NCBI GenBank assembly: GCA_048498555.1
Contig: JBEHXT010000011.1
Coordinates: 146,030 to 210,029, forward strand
Length of the DNA: 64,000 bases
Reading direction: 5' to 3'
Origin: Danxiaibacter sp048498555
GTDB taxonomy: Bacteria > Bacteroidota > Bacteroidia > Chitinophagales > Chitinophagaceae
Positions 55,554-63,582 of this stretch are shown piece by piece. The translations under genes and the position numbers were made by a program. The stretch's first letter is position 1, and every line of letters starts with the position of its first letter. The notes beneath the pieces were generated by a model. That model saw only the letters and a list, made by a program, of their open reading frames with translations. It was not told the origin of the DNA and searched no databases.

Positions 55554-56618
55554 TTAATTGCATCCCCGGCTTAGGATGGTTATACTATTATCGTCTATTG
55601 TATATGTTGCGTTTATAGCTGAACAAATGATTTTGATTTTATCGGAAAGCGGCTCATCTCCAATTGAAGTGGTAATCCTGCAGTTAGTGATCTTATCCTG
55701 ATCGTAGTTTATTTGTACATGATAGGTCGCTTGTAAATCGTTGAGGACCGTAATAAGGGGAGCATCTTCATAATCGAACAACAACGGTTTATAACTGGGC
55801 TGCTTAATTAATAACGTATCGCGCACCGTGGTTTTTACTGCCGTATTGTTTGATGCATTAATAACCACCTGCTGATTGGGCAACAGTACCATTTTGCCCG
55901 GGTCATTTTCTTTCTCCGTAAATACAGCCACCTTACCGGTACGCACTGCTACTGTAACATCATCGCTGGTCCTTCTTGCATCCACTCTAAAACTTGTGCC
56001 GAGAACGCGTGTAACAATATTATGTGCATGCACCAAAAATGGATGTTGCGGGTCTTTGGCTATCTCAAAAAAAGCTTCGCCTTCCAGGTATACTTCCCTG
56101 GTGCTGTCATTAAAAATTGCCTGGCTCTTTAAAATACTGCCAGGTGCAAGAAACACGCGGGAACCATCTGATAAGAAAACGGTTTCGTCCTGGCTACCGT
56201 TGTTCTTTCTTTCAATAAGATGTTTCGCTTCCTTCAATGCAGGAGTGGTTGCCAGCGCCGCCGGCGCAGGTTTCTGAAAAATATAGTATCCCATGGTGGA
56301 TGCAATCATTGCTATTCCTGCAGCAGCCCACCACCATTTTCGAGGTTGCAGTGAAATTGTTTTACCATTTTGGGCATGGATGGATTGTTCTATCCTGTTC
56401 CAGATGTCATCACCTTCGTTTTCGGATTCTTCTATGGTGTGGCTCTCACGAAAAAGCAGGGTGAGTTTTCTTGCTTTTTCCAATGCTTCGGCATGCGCAT
56501 CGCTTATTGTTGCATATTTTGACCAGTAAACATTTCTATCCTCCGTTGGTGAAAATACCCAGGTAACAAAATCGTCATTTTGCAAAAGCTCGTTAAGCAG
56601 TAGATTGTTATTGGCCAT
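55554..56618 (-). CDS. FecR family anti-sigma factor (PUL3)
   Basis: A 354-aa anti-sigma factor. The cytoplasmic N-terminus has LLNELLQNDDFVTWVFSPTEDRN. The transmembrane helix is near 90-110 (WWWAAAGIAMIASTMGYYIF), followed by the FecR domain (TVFLSDGSRVFLAPGSIL, GEAFFEIAKDPQHPFLVHAH) and DUF4974 (about 283-354, LLFDYEDAPLITVLNDLQATYHVQI). It lies 57 bases after the sigma gene and before a SusC with an STN domain. Confidence 0.93.
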   Translation of the reverse strand: MANNNLLLNELLQNDDFVTWVFSPTEDRNVYWSKYATISDAHAEALEKARKLTLLFRESHTIEESENEGDDIWNRIEQSIHAQNGKTISLQPRKWWWAAAGIAMIASTMGYYIFQKPAPAALATTPALKEAKHLIERKNNGSQDETVFLSDGSRVFLAPGSILKSQAIFNDSTREVYLEGEAFFEIAKDPQHPFLVHAHNIVTRVLGTSFRVDARRTSDDVTVAVRTGKVAVFTEKENDPGKMVLLPNQQVVINASNNTAVKTTVRDTLLIKQPSYKPLLFDYEDAPLITVLNDLQATYHVQINYDQDKITNCRITTSIGDEPLSDKIKIICSAINATYTIDDNSITILSRGCN

Positions 56619-56675
56619 GAGATATATGCTTATCTATAGACAAGTGTATATCACCGGAATTTTATACTCACCTTT

Positions 56676-57296
56676 TTAAAAATAAATTTGCGAAGCGAAA
56701 ATGAATGCAGAAAGCAGCTCAAAACTGTAACCCGGAATAAATCTTTTTAAAGAATCGATAGCCCTTTGCTGCAGATTGGAAACAGACTGGTAATTGATGT
56801 TAAGAAGATCAGCAACCTGCTGATGGGTATAGCCCTTATAAAACCGGAAATAAATAACTTCCCGCTGACGCAGCGGCAACCTGCTTATGGCATCCTGCAT
56901 AATGCGAATGGTGTTTTGACGGCTTTCCTTCTCCTCCAGCAACTCATCGATGGTGCAGGCAGAACCATCCGTGGCGGAATTATCTTCCTGGAAATGCACA
57001 GAAACCACCGGGTTACTCAGCTTAAACAATTTGTACCGAAGCGCTTTCAGCATGTAAAACTCAATGTTATGAACATCTGGCAATGACTGGCGCCTGTTCC
57101 ACATCTCTACAAAAAGATCATGGATCACATCTTTTACAATTTCTTTATCCGATAGAATCCTGTTGCCATAATGCAAAAGCGAACTTATATATGCCTGGTA
57201 TAAACTGGAAAATGCAGCAAAGTGGCCCGCCCTGAATTGATCAAGCAGCAACTGTACGTTTAGATATTTTCTATCATCAATGCCCGTGTTAGTCAT
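56676..57296 (-). CDS. ECF RNA polymerase sigma factor (PUL3)
   Basis: A 206-aa ECF sigma factor. Region 2 is FAAFSSLYQAYISSLLHYGNRIL with VIHDLFVEMWNRR; region 4 is ISRLPLRQREVIYFRFYKGYTHQQVADLLNINYQSVSNLQQRA. It is first in the sigma-FecR-SusC-SusD operon and would be freed by FecR when the SusC transporter is occupied. Confidence 0.92.
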   Translation of the reverse strand: MTNTGIDDRKYLNVQLLLDQFRAGHFAAFSSLYQAYISSLLHYGNRILSDKEIVKDVIHDLFVEMWNRRQSLPDVHNIEFYMLKALRYKLFKLSNPVVSVHFQEDNSATDGSACTIDELLEEKESRQNTIRIMQDAISRLPLRQREVIYFRFYKGYTHQQVADLLNINYQSVSNLQQRAIDSLKRFIPGYSFELLSAFIFASQIYF

Positions 57297-57649
57297 GGTA
57301 GAATGGCAGATACATTCTTCGTTCTCATAATATGAATGGAGCCAACACTAAAATAAAAAAACTAACCCTATTTTTTGCATAAGTTTAGCAGGCTGTTTAT
57401 AAATGATAAAATTCAACAAACAATTGAAAAAAGGGTGGTGAGGTAGGGTGAAAAATGGTTAAGTGGAGTTTTGAGCTTAAAGCTTAGAGCCTAAAGCTTA
57501 AAACTGGTTATACGTTGTAAGTTCTACGTTTTACGTTTTCTGAAGCGAAGGTTTGTAGGTCATCCTCAGCTTTGTGCCCTTAAGCGTATTTGCGCTTCTT
57601 TATTCTTTGCGCATCCGGCGCTTTAGTATCAAAACGCCTGTATTTCGCC

Positions 57650-57765
57650 GTGCCGTAGTGTCTCCGTGTTTCAAAAACCTTTGTGCCCCTTTCTGCCTTT
57701 GAGCCTTCGCGGCAAAAAAAGTCGCTGTGTGTCGTCCCTTCGCCCGTGCCTCCGTGGTTCAATTC
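57650..57765 (+). repeat. Two direct CCGTGCC-CTCCGTGGTTC repeat copies
   Basis: TTCGCCGTGCCGTAGTGTCT with CCGTGTTTCAA (57650-57680) and TTCGCCCGTGCCTCCGTGGT with TCAA (about 57740-57763) are tandem-oriented copies of the repeat seen at 2406-2425. Between them are CTTTGTGCCC, CTGCCTTTGAGCC and CTTCGCGGC words of the same style. Confidence 0.55.
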
Positions 57766-57787
57766 AAGCTTTAGCTCGTTTACGTTA

Positions 57788-57795
57788 CCTTTGCG
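57788..57795 (+). promoter_or_regulatory. TAnnTTTG -7 box for rlmD
   Basis: TACCTTTG (57787-57794 within one base) matches the Bacteroidota -7 consensus and lies three to four bases before the GTG taken as the rlmD start. Transcription would begin at or next to the start codon, giving a leaderless message and supporting this GTG. Confidence 0.5.
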
Positions 57796-57797
57796 CC

Positions 57798-59222
57798 GTG
57801 AGAAAGAAAAAACCACCTGTTATTTTAGAAGATGTGCTTGTTGAGCACTATGCAGCGGAAGGCAAATCGCTTTCCCGTATTGATGGAAAAGTTGTTTTTA
57901 TTGAAAACGTTGTTCCTGGTGATGTCGTTGATATACAGCTGGGAAAAAATAAAAAAGATTGGGCCGAAGGCTGGCCATTGCGTTTTAAAAAATATTCACA
58001 GCAAAGGGTTGACCCTTTCTGTGAGCATTTTGGCGTTTGTGGCGGCTGCCAGTGGCAAATGCTGCCGTATAGCCAACAATTGCAGTATAAACAACAACAG
58101 GTTGTGGACAATCTTTCCCGCATAGGAAAACTGGCACTTCCGCCAATAAGCCCCATCATCGGATGCGATGAAACAAGGCTGTACCGCAATAAAATGGAAT
58201 ACACTTTTGCAACAAAGCGTTTTATTCCCGATGCGGAATTTAAAACTATGAAAGCTAATGGCCTTTTTGAGGGCGATGAACCGCAGGGTTTTGCCGGCTT
58301 TCATGCAAAAGGCTATTTCGATAAGATTGTAGAAATAAACACCTGCCACCTTCAATCCGAACCAACAAATATTATCCGTAAAACGCTTGCGGCTTTTGCG
58401 CGTAAAAACAATTTACCTTTTTATAACATTAAAGAACACCACGGTTACATGCGCAATGTTATGGTGCGTATGGCAACAACCGGAGAGATTATGGTTAATG
58501 TTGTGCTGGGTTACGAGAACGAAAAGAACCGCAAGGCACTTTTAGATGACTTGCTCGAAAAGGTTCCAGGCATTACATCTTTATTGTATACGATCAATAC
58601 AAAAAGAAATGACAGCATTTTTGACCTGGAGCCGGTTGTTTATAATGGCAAGGATCATATTATTGAAAAGCTGGAAGATTATAGCTTTAAAATCAGCCCG
58701 AAATCTTTTTTCCAGACCAACACGCGCCAGGCGGAACGTTTGTACCAGGTAACGCGCGATTTTGCTGAATTAGACGGTACACAAACGGTGTATGATTTAT
58801 ATTGCGGTACCGGTAGCATCGGGATTTTTGTAAGTAAGCAAGCCAAAAAGGTAGTAGGCGTTGAAGTGATTGAGGAAGCCATCAAAGACGCTAAAGAAAA
58901 TGCGGCTTTAAACAATATACAACATGCATCTTTTTATGCCGGTGATGTAATTACCATTTGTGATGATAATTTTTTCAACATTAATGGTACTCCGGATGTA
59001 ATAATTACGGATCCTCCCCGTGCCGGCATGCATGAAAAACTGGTAAACAAACTGCTGGATATAGCCGCACCAACAATTGTTTATGTTAGCTGCAATCCGG
59101 CTACACAGGCAAGAGACCTTTCTTTACTGGGGGAAAAATATTCAGTAGAGAAAATTCAACCGGTGGACATGTTTCCACACACCCTGCACATTGAAAACGT
59201 AGTTCAGTTAAAATTGAAATAA
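57798..59222 (+). CDS. rlmD: 23S rRNA (uracil-C5)-methyltransferase, RlmD/RumA type
   Basis: A 474-aa enzyme from the GTG at 57798; the longer frame from 57666 translates repeat DNA. It methylates a uracil in 23S rRNA (U1939 in E. coli) using SAM. A TRAM domain (about 5-65) is followed by an iron-sulfur cluster site (C-x5-C-x2-C in CEHFGVCGGC), the SAM motif YDLYCGTGSIGI and the catalytic Cys in VSCNPATQARDL. It may be co-transcribed with the rhomboid gene 16 bases downstream. Confidence 0.92.
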   Translation: MRKKKPPVILEDVLVEHYAAEGKSLSRIDGKVVFIENVVPGDVVDIQLGKNKKDWAEGWPLRFKKYSQQRVDPFCEHFGVCGGCQWQMLPYSQQLQYKQQQVVDNLSRIGKLALPPISPIIGCDETRLYRNKMEYTFATKRFIPDAEFKTMKANGLFEGDEPQGFAGFHAKGYFDKIVEINTCHLQSEPTNIIRKTLAAFARKNNLPFYNIKEHHGYMRNVMVRMATTGEIMVNVVLGYENEKNRKALLDDLLEKVPGITSLLYTINTKRNDSIFDLEPVVYNGKDHIIEKLEDYSFKISPKSFFQTNTRQAERLYQVTRDFAELDGTQTVYDLYCGTGSIGIFVSKQAKKVVGVEVIEEAIKDAKENAALNNIQHASFYAGDVITICDDNFFNINGTPDVIITDPPRAGMHEKLVNKLLDIAAPTIVYVSCNPATQARDLSLLGEKYSVEKIQPVDMFPHTLHIENVVQLKLK

Positions 59223-59238
59223 GTTAAAGCAAAAAGAT

Positions 59239-59943
59239 ATGTCAGAATTCAGGCCTGGTGGTTTTCAGATCCTACCTTCTGTTATTAAGAACCTTATCAT
59301 CATTAATGTGTTAATATTTTTAGCACAGCAAACATTTGGCTCGGGTGGTAACACCAGGCTTGAAGACCTGTTTGCACTACATACGTGGCAGAGTTCATTA
59401 TTTAAACCCTGGCAGTTTGTAACCCACCTGTTTATGCATGGCAGTTGGGGGCATATTTTCGGAAATATGTTTGCCCTGTGGATGTTTGGCGCAGTGTTGG
59501 AAAACCTATGGGGGCCAAAAAGATTTTTGACATTTTATATAGTTTGTGGACTTGGTGCAGCGTTATCACACATGTTGGTTCTCTATTTTGAGAACCAGGA
59601 AATAATTAAGGAATTCAGCGCATTGCCTGCAATGGAAAAAGAAATGTATTATCCGGCCTTGCAAAGACATTTGAACGGTGCTACAGTGGGAGCCTCGGGT
59701 GCCGTGTTTGGATGCCTTGCAGCGTTTGGGTACCTGTTTCCCAACAGGTACATTTATCTTAACTTTTTGTTTCCCATCAAGGCAAAATGGTTTGTTATGA
59801 TTTATGCCGGCATAGAATTATTTTCGGGAATACGAAGCTCTGCAGGCGATAATATAGCCCATTTTGCACATTTAGGGGGTGCCTTGGTTGGATTTATTTT
59901 GGTATATTACTGGAACAAAACGAACAGGCATAATTTTTATTAG
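59239..59943 (+). CDS. Rhomboid family intramembrane serine protease
   Basis: A 234-aa protein with six transmembrane helices. The catalytic dyad is intact: Ser153 in the GxSG motif (TVGASGAVFG) and His211 in HFAHLGGALVG. The L1 loop WR-like region and HLFMHGSWGHIFGNMFALWMFG match active rhomboids. It cleaves membrane proteins within their transmembrane segments; the substrate is unknown. It sits between rlmD and a second rhomboid homologue that lacks the serine. Confidence 0.92.
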   Translation: MSEFRPGGFQILPSVIKNLIIINVLIFLAQQTFGSGGNTRLEDLFALHTWQSSLFKPWQFVTHLFMHGSWGHIFGNMFALWMFGAVLENLWGPKRFLTFYIVCGLGAALSHMLVLYFENQEIIKEFSALPAMEKEMYYPALQRHLNGATVGASGAVFGCLAAFGYLFPNRYIYLNFLFPIKAKWFVMIYAGIELFSGIRSSAGDNIAHFAHLGGALVGFILVYYWNKTNRHNFY

Positions 59944-59989
59944 TATAAATGATGCGTTCTAACATGTATCAATTAGAAAAACTGATTTT

Positions 59990-60928
59990 ATGAGTGTAAT
60001 GGAGCAAAACAGGGGCAATCGTTTATTACTCGGACAAAATAATAATGCCCTTACCTGGCTTATTATCATCAATGCGGTTATTTTCGTCGCACTCAACTTT
60101 ATCAAGATCATTTATCTTTTCTCTTATGACATAAACGCGGAAGCGACCCTTTCTTTTCAACGACAAATAGTTGACTGGTTTTCTCTTCCCGGTGGCATTC
60201 AAAAGTTTGGCTCCAGGCCCTGGACCATCCTCACCTATATGTTCTCTCACGTAAGTGTTTGGGATTTAATTGTGACATTGCTGTGGTTGTGGGGCTTTGG
60301 ATTTATTCTGCAGGATATGATGGGCAACAGCAAACTCATTCCTATTTACCTGTACGCAGGTTTTGCAGGTGGTGTCGTATTTCTCGCAGCAACCAATCTT
60401 ATTCCGGCCTTCAAAGTAGGCGCGGGCGAAAATGCCGCTTTAATAGGCGGGGGCGCTGCTGTAATGGGCGTAGCCGTGGCAACAACGGCATTGGCTCCAA
60501 ATTATCGCATTTTCCCTATGCTCAATGGCGGCATACCATTATGGGTGCTTACACTTATTTTTATTGCTATTGATTATGCAACTGTAGCCAGTTCCAGTAT
60601 GGGATACGCGCTGGCTCACCTGGCAGGTGCCAGCATGGGTTTTTTGTTTGTTTATCAATTAAGGCGAGGCAACGATTGGGGCGATTGGATGCTGAAATTA
60701 TTTTATTGGGCAGACGATTTATTTAGTCCCGAAAAGAAACATACAAAAGCCGGCAAACAACAACAGCATTTTTATAAGGCTACCAAAAAACCTTTTGAAA
60801 AAAAGCCACATATTACCCAGCAACACATCGACGAGATACTGGATAAGATCAATCAAAAAGGATATCACTTTTTAACAGATGAAGAAAAAGAGTTTCTAAA
60901 GAAGGCAAGTGAACAGGACCTTTTATGA
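59990..60928 (+). CDS. Rhomboid-like protein lacking the catalytic serine, with DUF6576-like tail
   Basis: A 312-aa rhomboid homologue. Aligned with its upstream neighbour, TVGASGAVFG corresponds to LIGGGAAVMG (151-160), so the catalytic Ser is Gly155. The His is kept (His210, ALAHLAGASMG). It is probably proteolytically inactive and may act as a pseudoprotease that binds substrates or partners of the active rhomboid. A cytoplasmic tail (about 225-312) ends in IDEILDKINQKGYHFLTDEE, a module common at the C-terminus of Bacteroidota rhomboids. A second possible start is at 59999. Confidence 0.85.
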   Translation: MSVMEQNRGNRLLLGQNNNALTWLIIINAVIFVALNFIKIIYLFSYDINAEATLSFQRQIVDWFSLPGGIQKFGSRPWTILTYMFSHVSVWDLIVTLLWLWGFGFILQDMMGNSKLIPIYLYAGFAGGVVFLAATNLIPAFKVGAGENAALIGGGAAVMGVAVATTALAPNYRIFPMLNGGIPLWVLTLIFIAIDYATVASSSMGYALAHLAGASMGFLFVYQLRRGNDWGDWMLKLFYWADDLFSPEKKHTKAGKQQQHFYKATKKPFEKKPHITQQHIDEILDKINQKGYHFLTDEEKEFLKKASEQDLL

Positions 60929-61088
60929 AAAGCCATAAGGCAGGTAAGCGAATAAGATTGATCTGGCGTTGAAGAAAGTAATAGATTACTGAAATTGTGC
61001 CTCCTCCTACGATTTCGTTGCTCTTTGCATTCTTCATGCCTGAACGTTTCAAGAAAACTTCATAACTCTTTTTTACAATAAGATCAGG

Positions 61089-61096
61089 TATTTTTG
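61089..61096 (+). promoter_or_regulatory. TAnnTTTG -7 box upstream of first EEP gene
   Basis: TATTTTTG matches the Bacteroidota -7 consensus, 35 bases before the ATG at 61132. A -33 element at the usual spacing is not clear. Confidence 0.4.
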
Positions 61097-61131
61097 CAAT
61101 GCTTTAAAGTAACAAACCCCGAAAATTCCTG

Positions 61132-62244
61132 ATGAGATTTTTTTCCCGCGTGTCAGGCACTTTTGTCTGTATACTCTTTTCAATCGTTTATGTGCTGTGC
61201 TCACTGCCCGCATACATTTCATCTACTACATGGGCGAGATTCAGTTTGTTCGCATTGTTATTTCCTTACATGGCCGGCCTTATGTTTGTCGCCATCATTT
61301 ATTTTTTGTTTCGCAATCGCCGGCTTGCAATTTTTCTCATTCTCGTTTCCTTTATCGGGTATAAAAATATTTCAACAACATTTGCGTTCCATCCTTTTTC
61401 GCCATGGAACAATAACAAACAGCCGGGCTCGTTTCGTATATTAACCTGGAACGTTCAGGGCTTCGAAAACCTTTCTGGTAAAAAAGCACAGGAACAACCC
61501 GGATGGTTGCAGGTGCTGGAGCAAGTTAAACAATGGCAACCGGACATAGCTTGTCTTCAGGAATACAAAACGGTAATCGAACACAAAAGGCTGGTAGATA
61601 TGAAGGACCGATTTGATTCTGCTGGTTATAAATATTTCTATTGCTCAAAAGATTATATATCTACCACATACAACGGTGTTAAAATAGTTCACGGAGTGGC
61701 CATCTTTTCGAAGCTGCCGTTGATAGATTCCGGAACAGTTATTATTCAGAACGAAGGCGGTTATATAGAAAAAATGGCTTATGCCGACCTGCAGTTAGAT
61801 AACCGGCGGATGCGCATTTTTACCGCGCACCTGGCATCGTACCAACTCTACTCAGAGGAGACATATATTGAAAACCGGACTTACCAGGAAACTATAGAAC
61901 ATAAAAGATCTATTATTGGTAAGATTCAGCAAAGGGAATTGATGCACGAGCAACAGGTAAAAACAATACGCAAAAGCATCGAGGCCAGCCAATACCCTGT
62001 TATTTATTGCGGAGACCTCAACAATACGCCTGCATCTTATACTTATCATTACCTGAGAGGCAACATGCAGGATGCCTGGCTAAAAAAAGGCCTGGGGCTG
62101 GGTAAAACTTTTTATAACCTGGCGCCATCATTACGCATCGATGTGTGCCTTGCAGATGCTGCCTTCCAGGTGCAGCAAAGCGTTGTTAAACGCGTGTATT
62201 CATCTGATCATTTCCCTGTTTTAACCGATATCTCCTGGAAATAA
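61132..62244 (+). CDS. Endonuclease/exonuclease/phosphatase family membrane protein
   Basis: A 370-aa protein. Three N-terminal hydrophobic helices (about 8-28, 37-62, 64-80) anchor a C-terminal EEP domain (100-370) in the periplasm or at the membrane face. Metal and catalytic motifs are seen: TWNVQGF, CLQEYK (Glu), CGDLNNTPAS (Asp, Asn) and SSDHFPVLTDI (Asp-His). Substrates in this superfamily range from nucleic acids to phospholipids and phosphoinositides, so the reaction is not defined. A paralogue follows. Confidence 0.87.
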   Translation: MRFFSRVSGTFVCILFSIVYVLCSLPAYISSTTWARFSLFALLFPYMAGLMFVAIIYFLFRNRRLAIFLILVSFIGYKNISTTFAFHPFSPWNNNKQPGSFRILTWNVQGFENLSGKKAQEQPGWLQVLEQVKQWQPDIACLQEYKTVIEHKRLVDMKDRFDSAGYKYFYCSKDYISTTYNGVKIVHGVAIFSKLPLIDSGTVIIQNEGGYIEKMAYADLQLDNRRMRIFTAHLASYQLYSEETYIENRTYQETIEHKRSIIGKIQQRELMHEQQVKTIRKSIEASQYPVIYCGDLNNTPASYTYHYLRGNMQDAWLKKGLGLGKTFYNLAPSLRIDVCLADAAFQVQQSVVKRVYSSDHFPVLTDISWK

Positions 62245-62328
62245 GCAACTGTTTCTGCGCATATAATGGTAATGAAAACTTTTGCATATAAGGTTTCCAA
62301 TTAAACCGCATTTTTTTATATTTACCAA

Positions 62329-63450
62329 ATGGCAGGCAGCTACTTTAGAAGTTTTACTAAAACAATTTTTATTGTAGCCAATATTCTGTTGAGTATTGCT
62401 TTCATAACGGCGTGTTTTGCCCCTTATCTTAATCCCGCTACATGGTGGCTCATCGGATTTCTGGGCCTCGCTGTACCGTACCTGATTATCCTGCACATTT
62501 TTGCGATTATTTTTTGGCTGATTGCTAAACCGCGATGGGCGCTGCTTTCTTTTCTTACGTTGATAGTTGGCTACAAGCAAATAAATGTGCTCTTTGCATG
62601 GCATTTGAAGGCAGGGTTTGTACAGGCCAAAAAGAAAGAAAGTATCAGGATTGTAGATTGGAACGTGGGCAGCATGTACGGCCTTAGCAAGAACAACGAT
62701 CAGCGCAAACATAACCGCACAGAAATAGCCGAGGCTATAGAAAAATTAAGCCCTGATATTATTTGCTTACAGGAGTTTAATCATTCGCTCAAACAAGGCC
62801 CGCAGGCTGATAACATTGCCTTGTTCACGGATAAATACCCGTACTACTATTTTTCAAAAGATTACGATAAGGATAATGGCTTTTATCAGTATGGCTCAAT
62901 TATTTTCTCAAAATACCCCATTGCAAAAAAAGGAAGAACCAAGTATCCATCCTCCTCTATAGAAAGCCTGATTTTTGTGGATGTGGTGAAGGGCGATGAC
63001 ACCATCAGGGTTTTTACTACGCACCTCCAATCTTTTAAGTTTACCCAAACGGATTACCAGGGAATGCAAAAAATACGGGAACAGGACAACGAAATGCTCG
63101 AAGCATCCAAGGGCCTTTTCAAGAAAATGAAGCTGGCTTTTTCACGCCGGGGCATCCAGGCAGAAACAGTAAGAAACCAATTAAACAATAGCCCCTATGC
63201 CTCATTTATTTGTGGGGACTTCAATGATGTTCCGAATTCCTACGCCTATTTTCATATTCGGGGTGGCTGGCAGGACGTTTTTCTGCAAAAGGGATTTGGT
63301 ATTGGAAGAACTTTTAATGCGATAGCCCCAACATTGCGAATTGACTATATTTTGCCGGATAACAACTTTGTTGTGGACCAGTTTGACATGGTGGACGAAG
63401 ATTTAAGCGACCATCTGATGCTTGTATCCGACTTAAGTTTGAAAAAATAG
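62329..63450 (+). CDS. Endonuclease/exonuclease/phosphatase family membrane protein (paralogue)
   Basis: A 373-aa paralogue of the preceding protein with the same plan: three N-terminal helices (about 13-33, 42-70, 71-86), then an EEP domain with VDWNVGSM, CLQEFN, CGDFNDVPNS and LSDHLMLVSDL. A GFGIGRTFNAIAPTLRIDYIL stretch is shared with the neighbour (GLGLGKTFYNLAPSLRIDVCL). The pair is a tandem duplication that has diverged. Membrane anchoring favours a lipid or cell-envelope substrate over DNA; that is inference. Confidence 0.87.
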   Translation: MAGSYFRSFTKTIFIVANILLSIAFITACFAPYLNPATWWLIGFLGLAVPYLIILHIFAIIFWLIAKPRWALLSFLTLIVGYKQINVLFAWHLKAGFVQAKKKESIRIVDWNVGSMYGLSKNNDQRKHNRTEIAEAIEKLSPDIICLQEFNHSLKQGPQADNIALFTDKYPYYYFSKDYDKDNGFYQYGSIIFSKYPIAKKGRTKYPSSSIESLIFVDVVKGDDTIRVFTTHLQSFKFTQTDYQGMQKIREQDNEMLEASKGLFKKMKLAFSRRGIQAETVRNQLNNSPYASFICGDFNDVPNSYAYFHIRGGWQDVFLQKGFGIGRTFNAIAPTLRIDYILPDNNFVVDQFDMVDEDLSDHLMLVSDLSLKK

Positions 63451-63582
63451 AATATCTTCGCTCCCCATGAGGTTTTATAGCATATACTGTTGTTGCTGCT
63501 AAGCAGCTAAATACCTGTACAGAGCCGGTAAACGGCCATTCCGCAACTATCATTAACCTTCAACAAAGATTTAATCAGAAAT

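Larger units (their letters stand above)
57297..57797. other. Intergenic region rich in degenerate repeats
   Basis: 501 bp without a gene. It holds a dyad of AAGCTTAGAGC-type words (57468-57505), ACGTTTTACG-type words (57509-57540), and the CTTTGTGCC/CTCCGTGGTTC repeats listed next. The rlmD promoter is at the right edge. Confidence 0.6.

Noticed and set aside
57666..57797. N-terminal extension of RlmD
   Set aside because: The 44 extra codons are repeat-derived, the TRAM domain starts after the GTG at 57798, and a promoter box lies just before that GTG.
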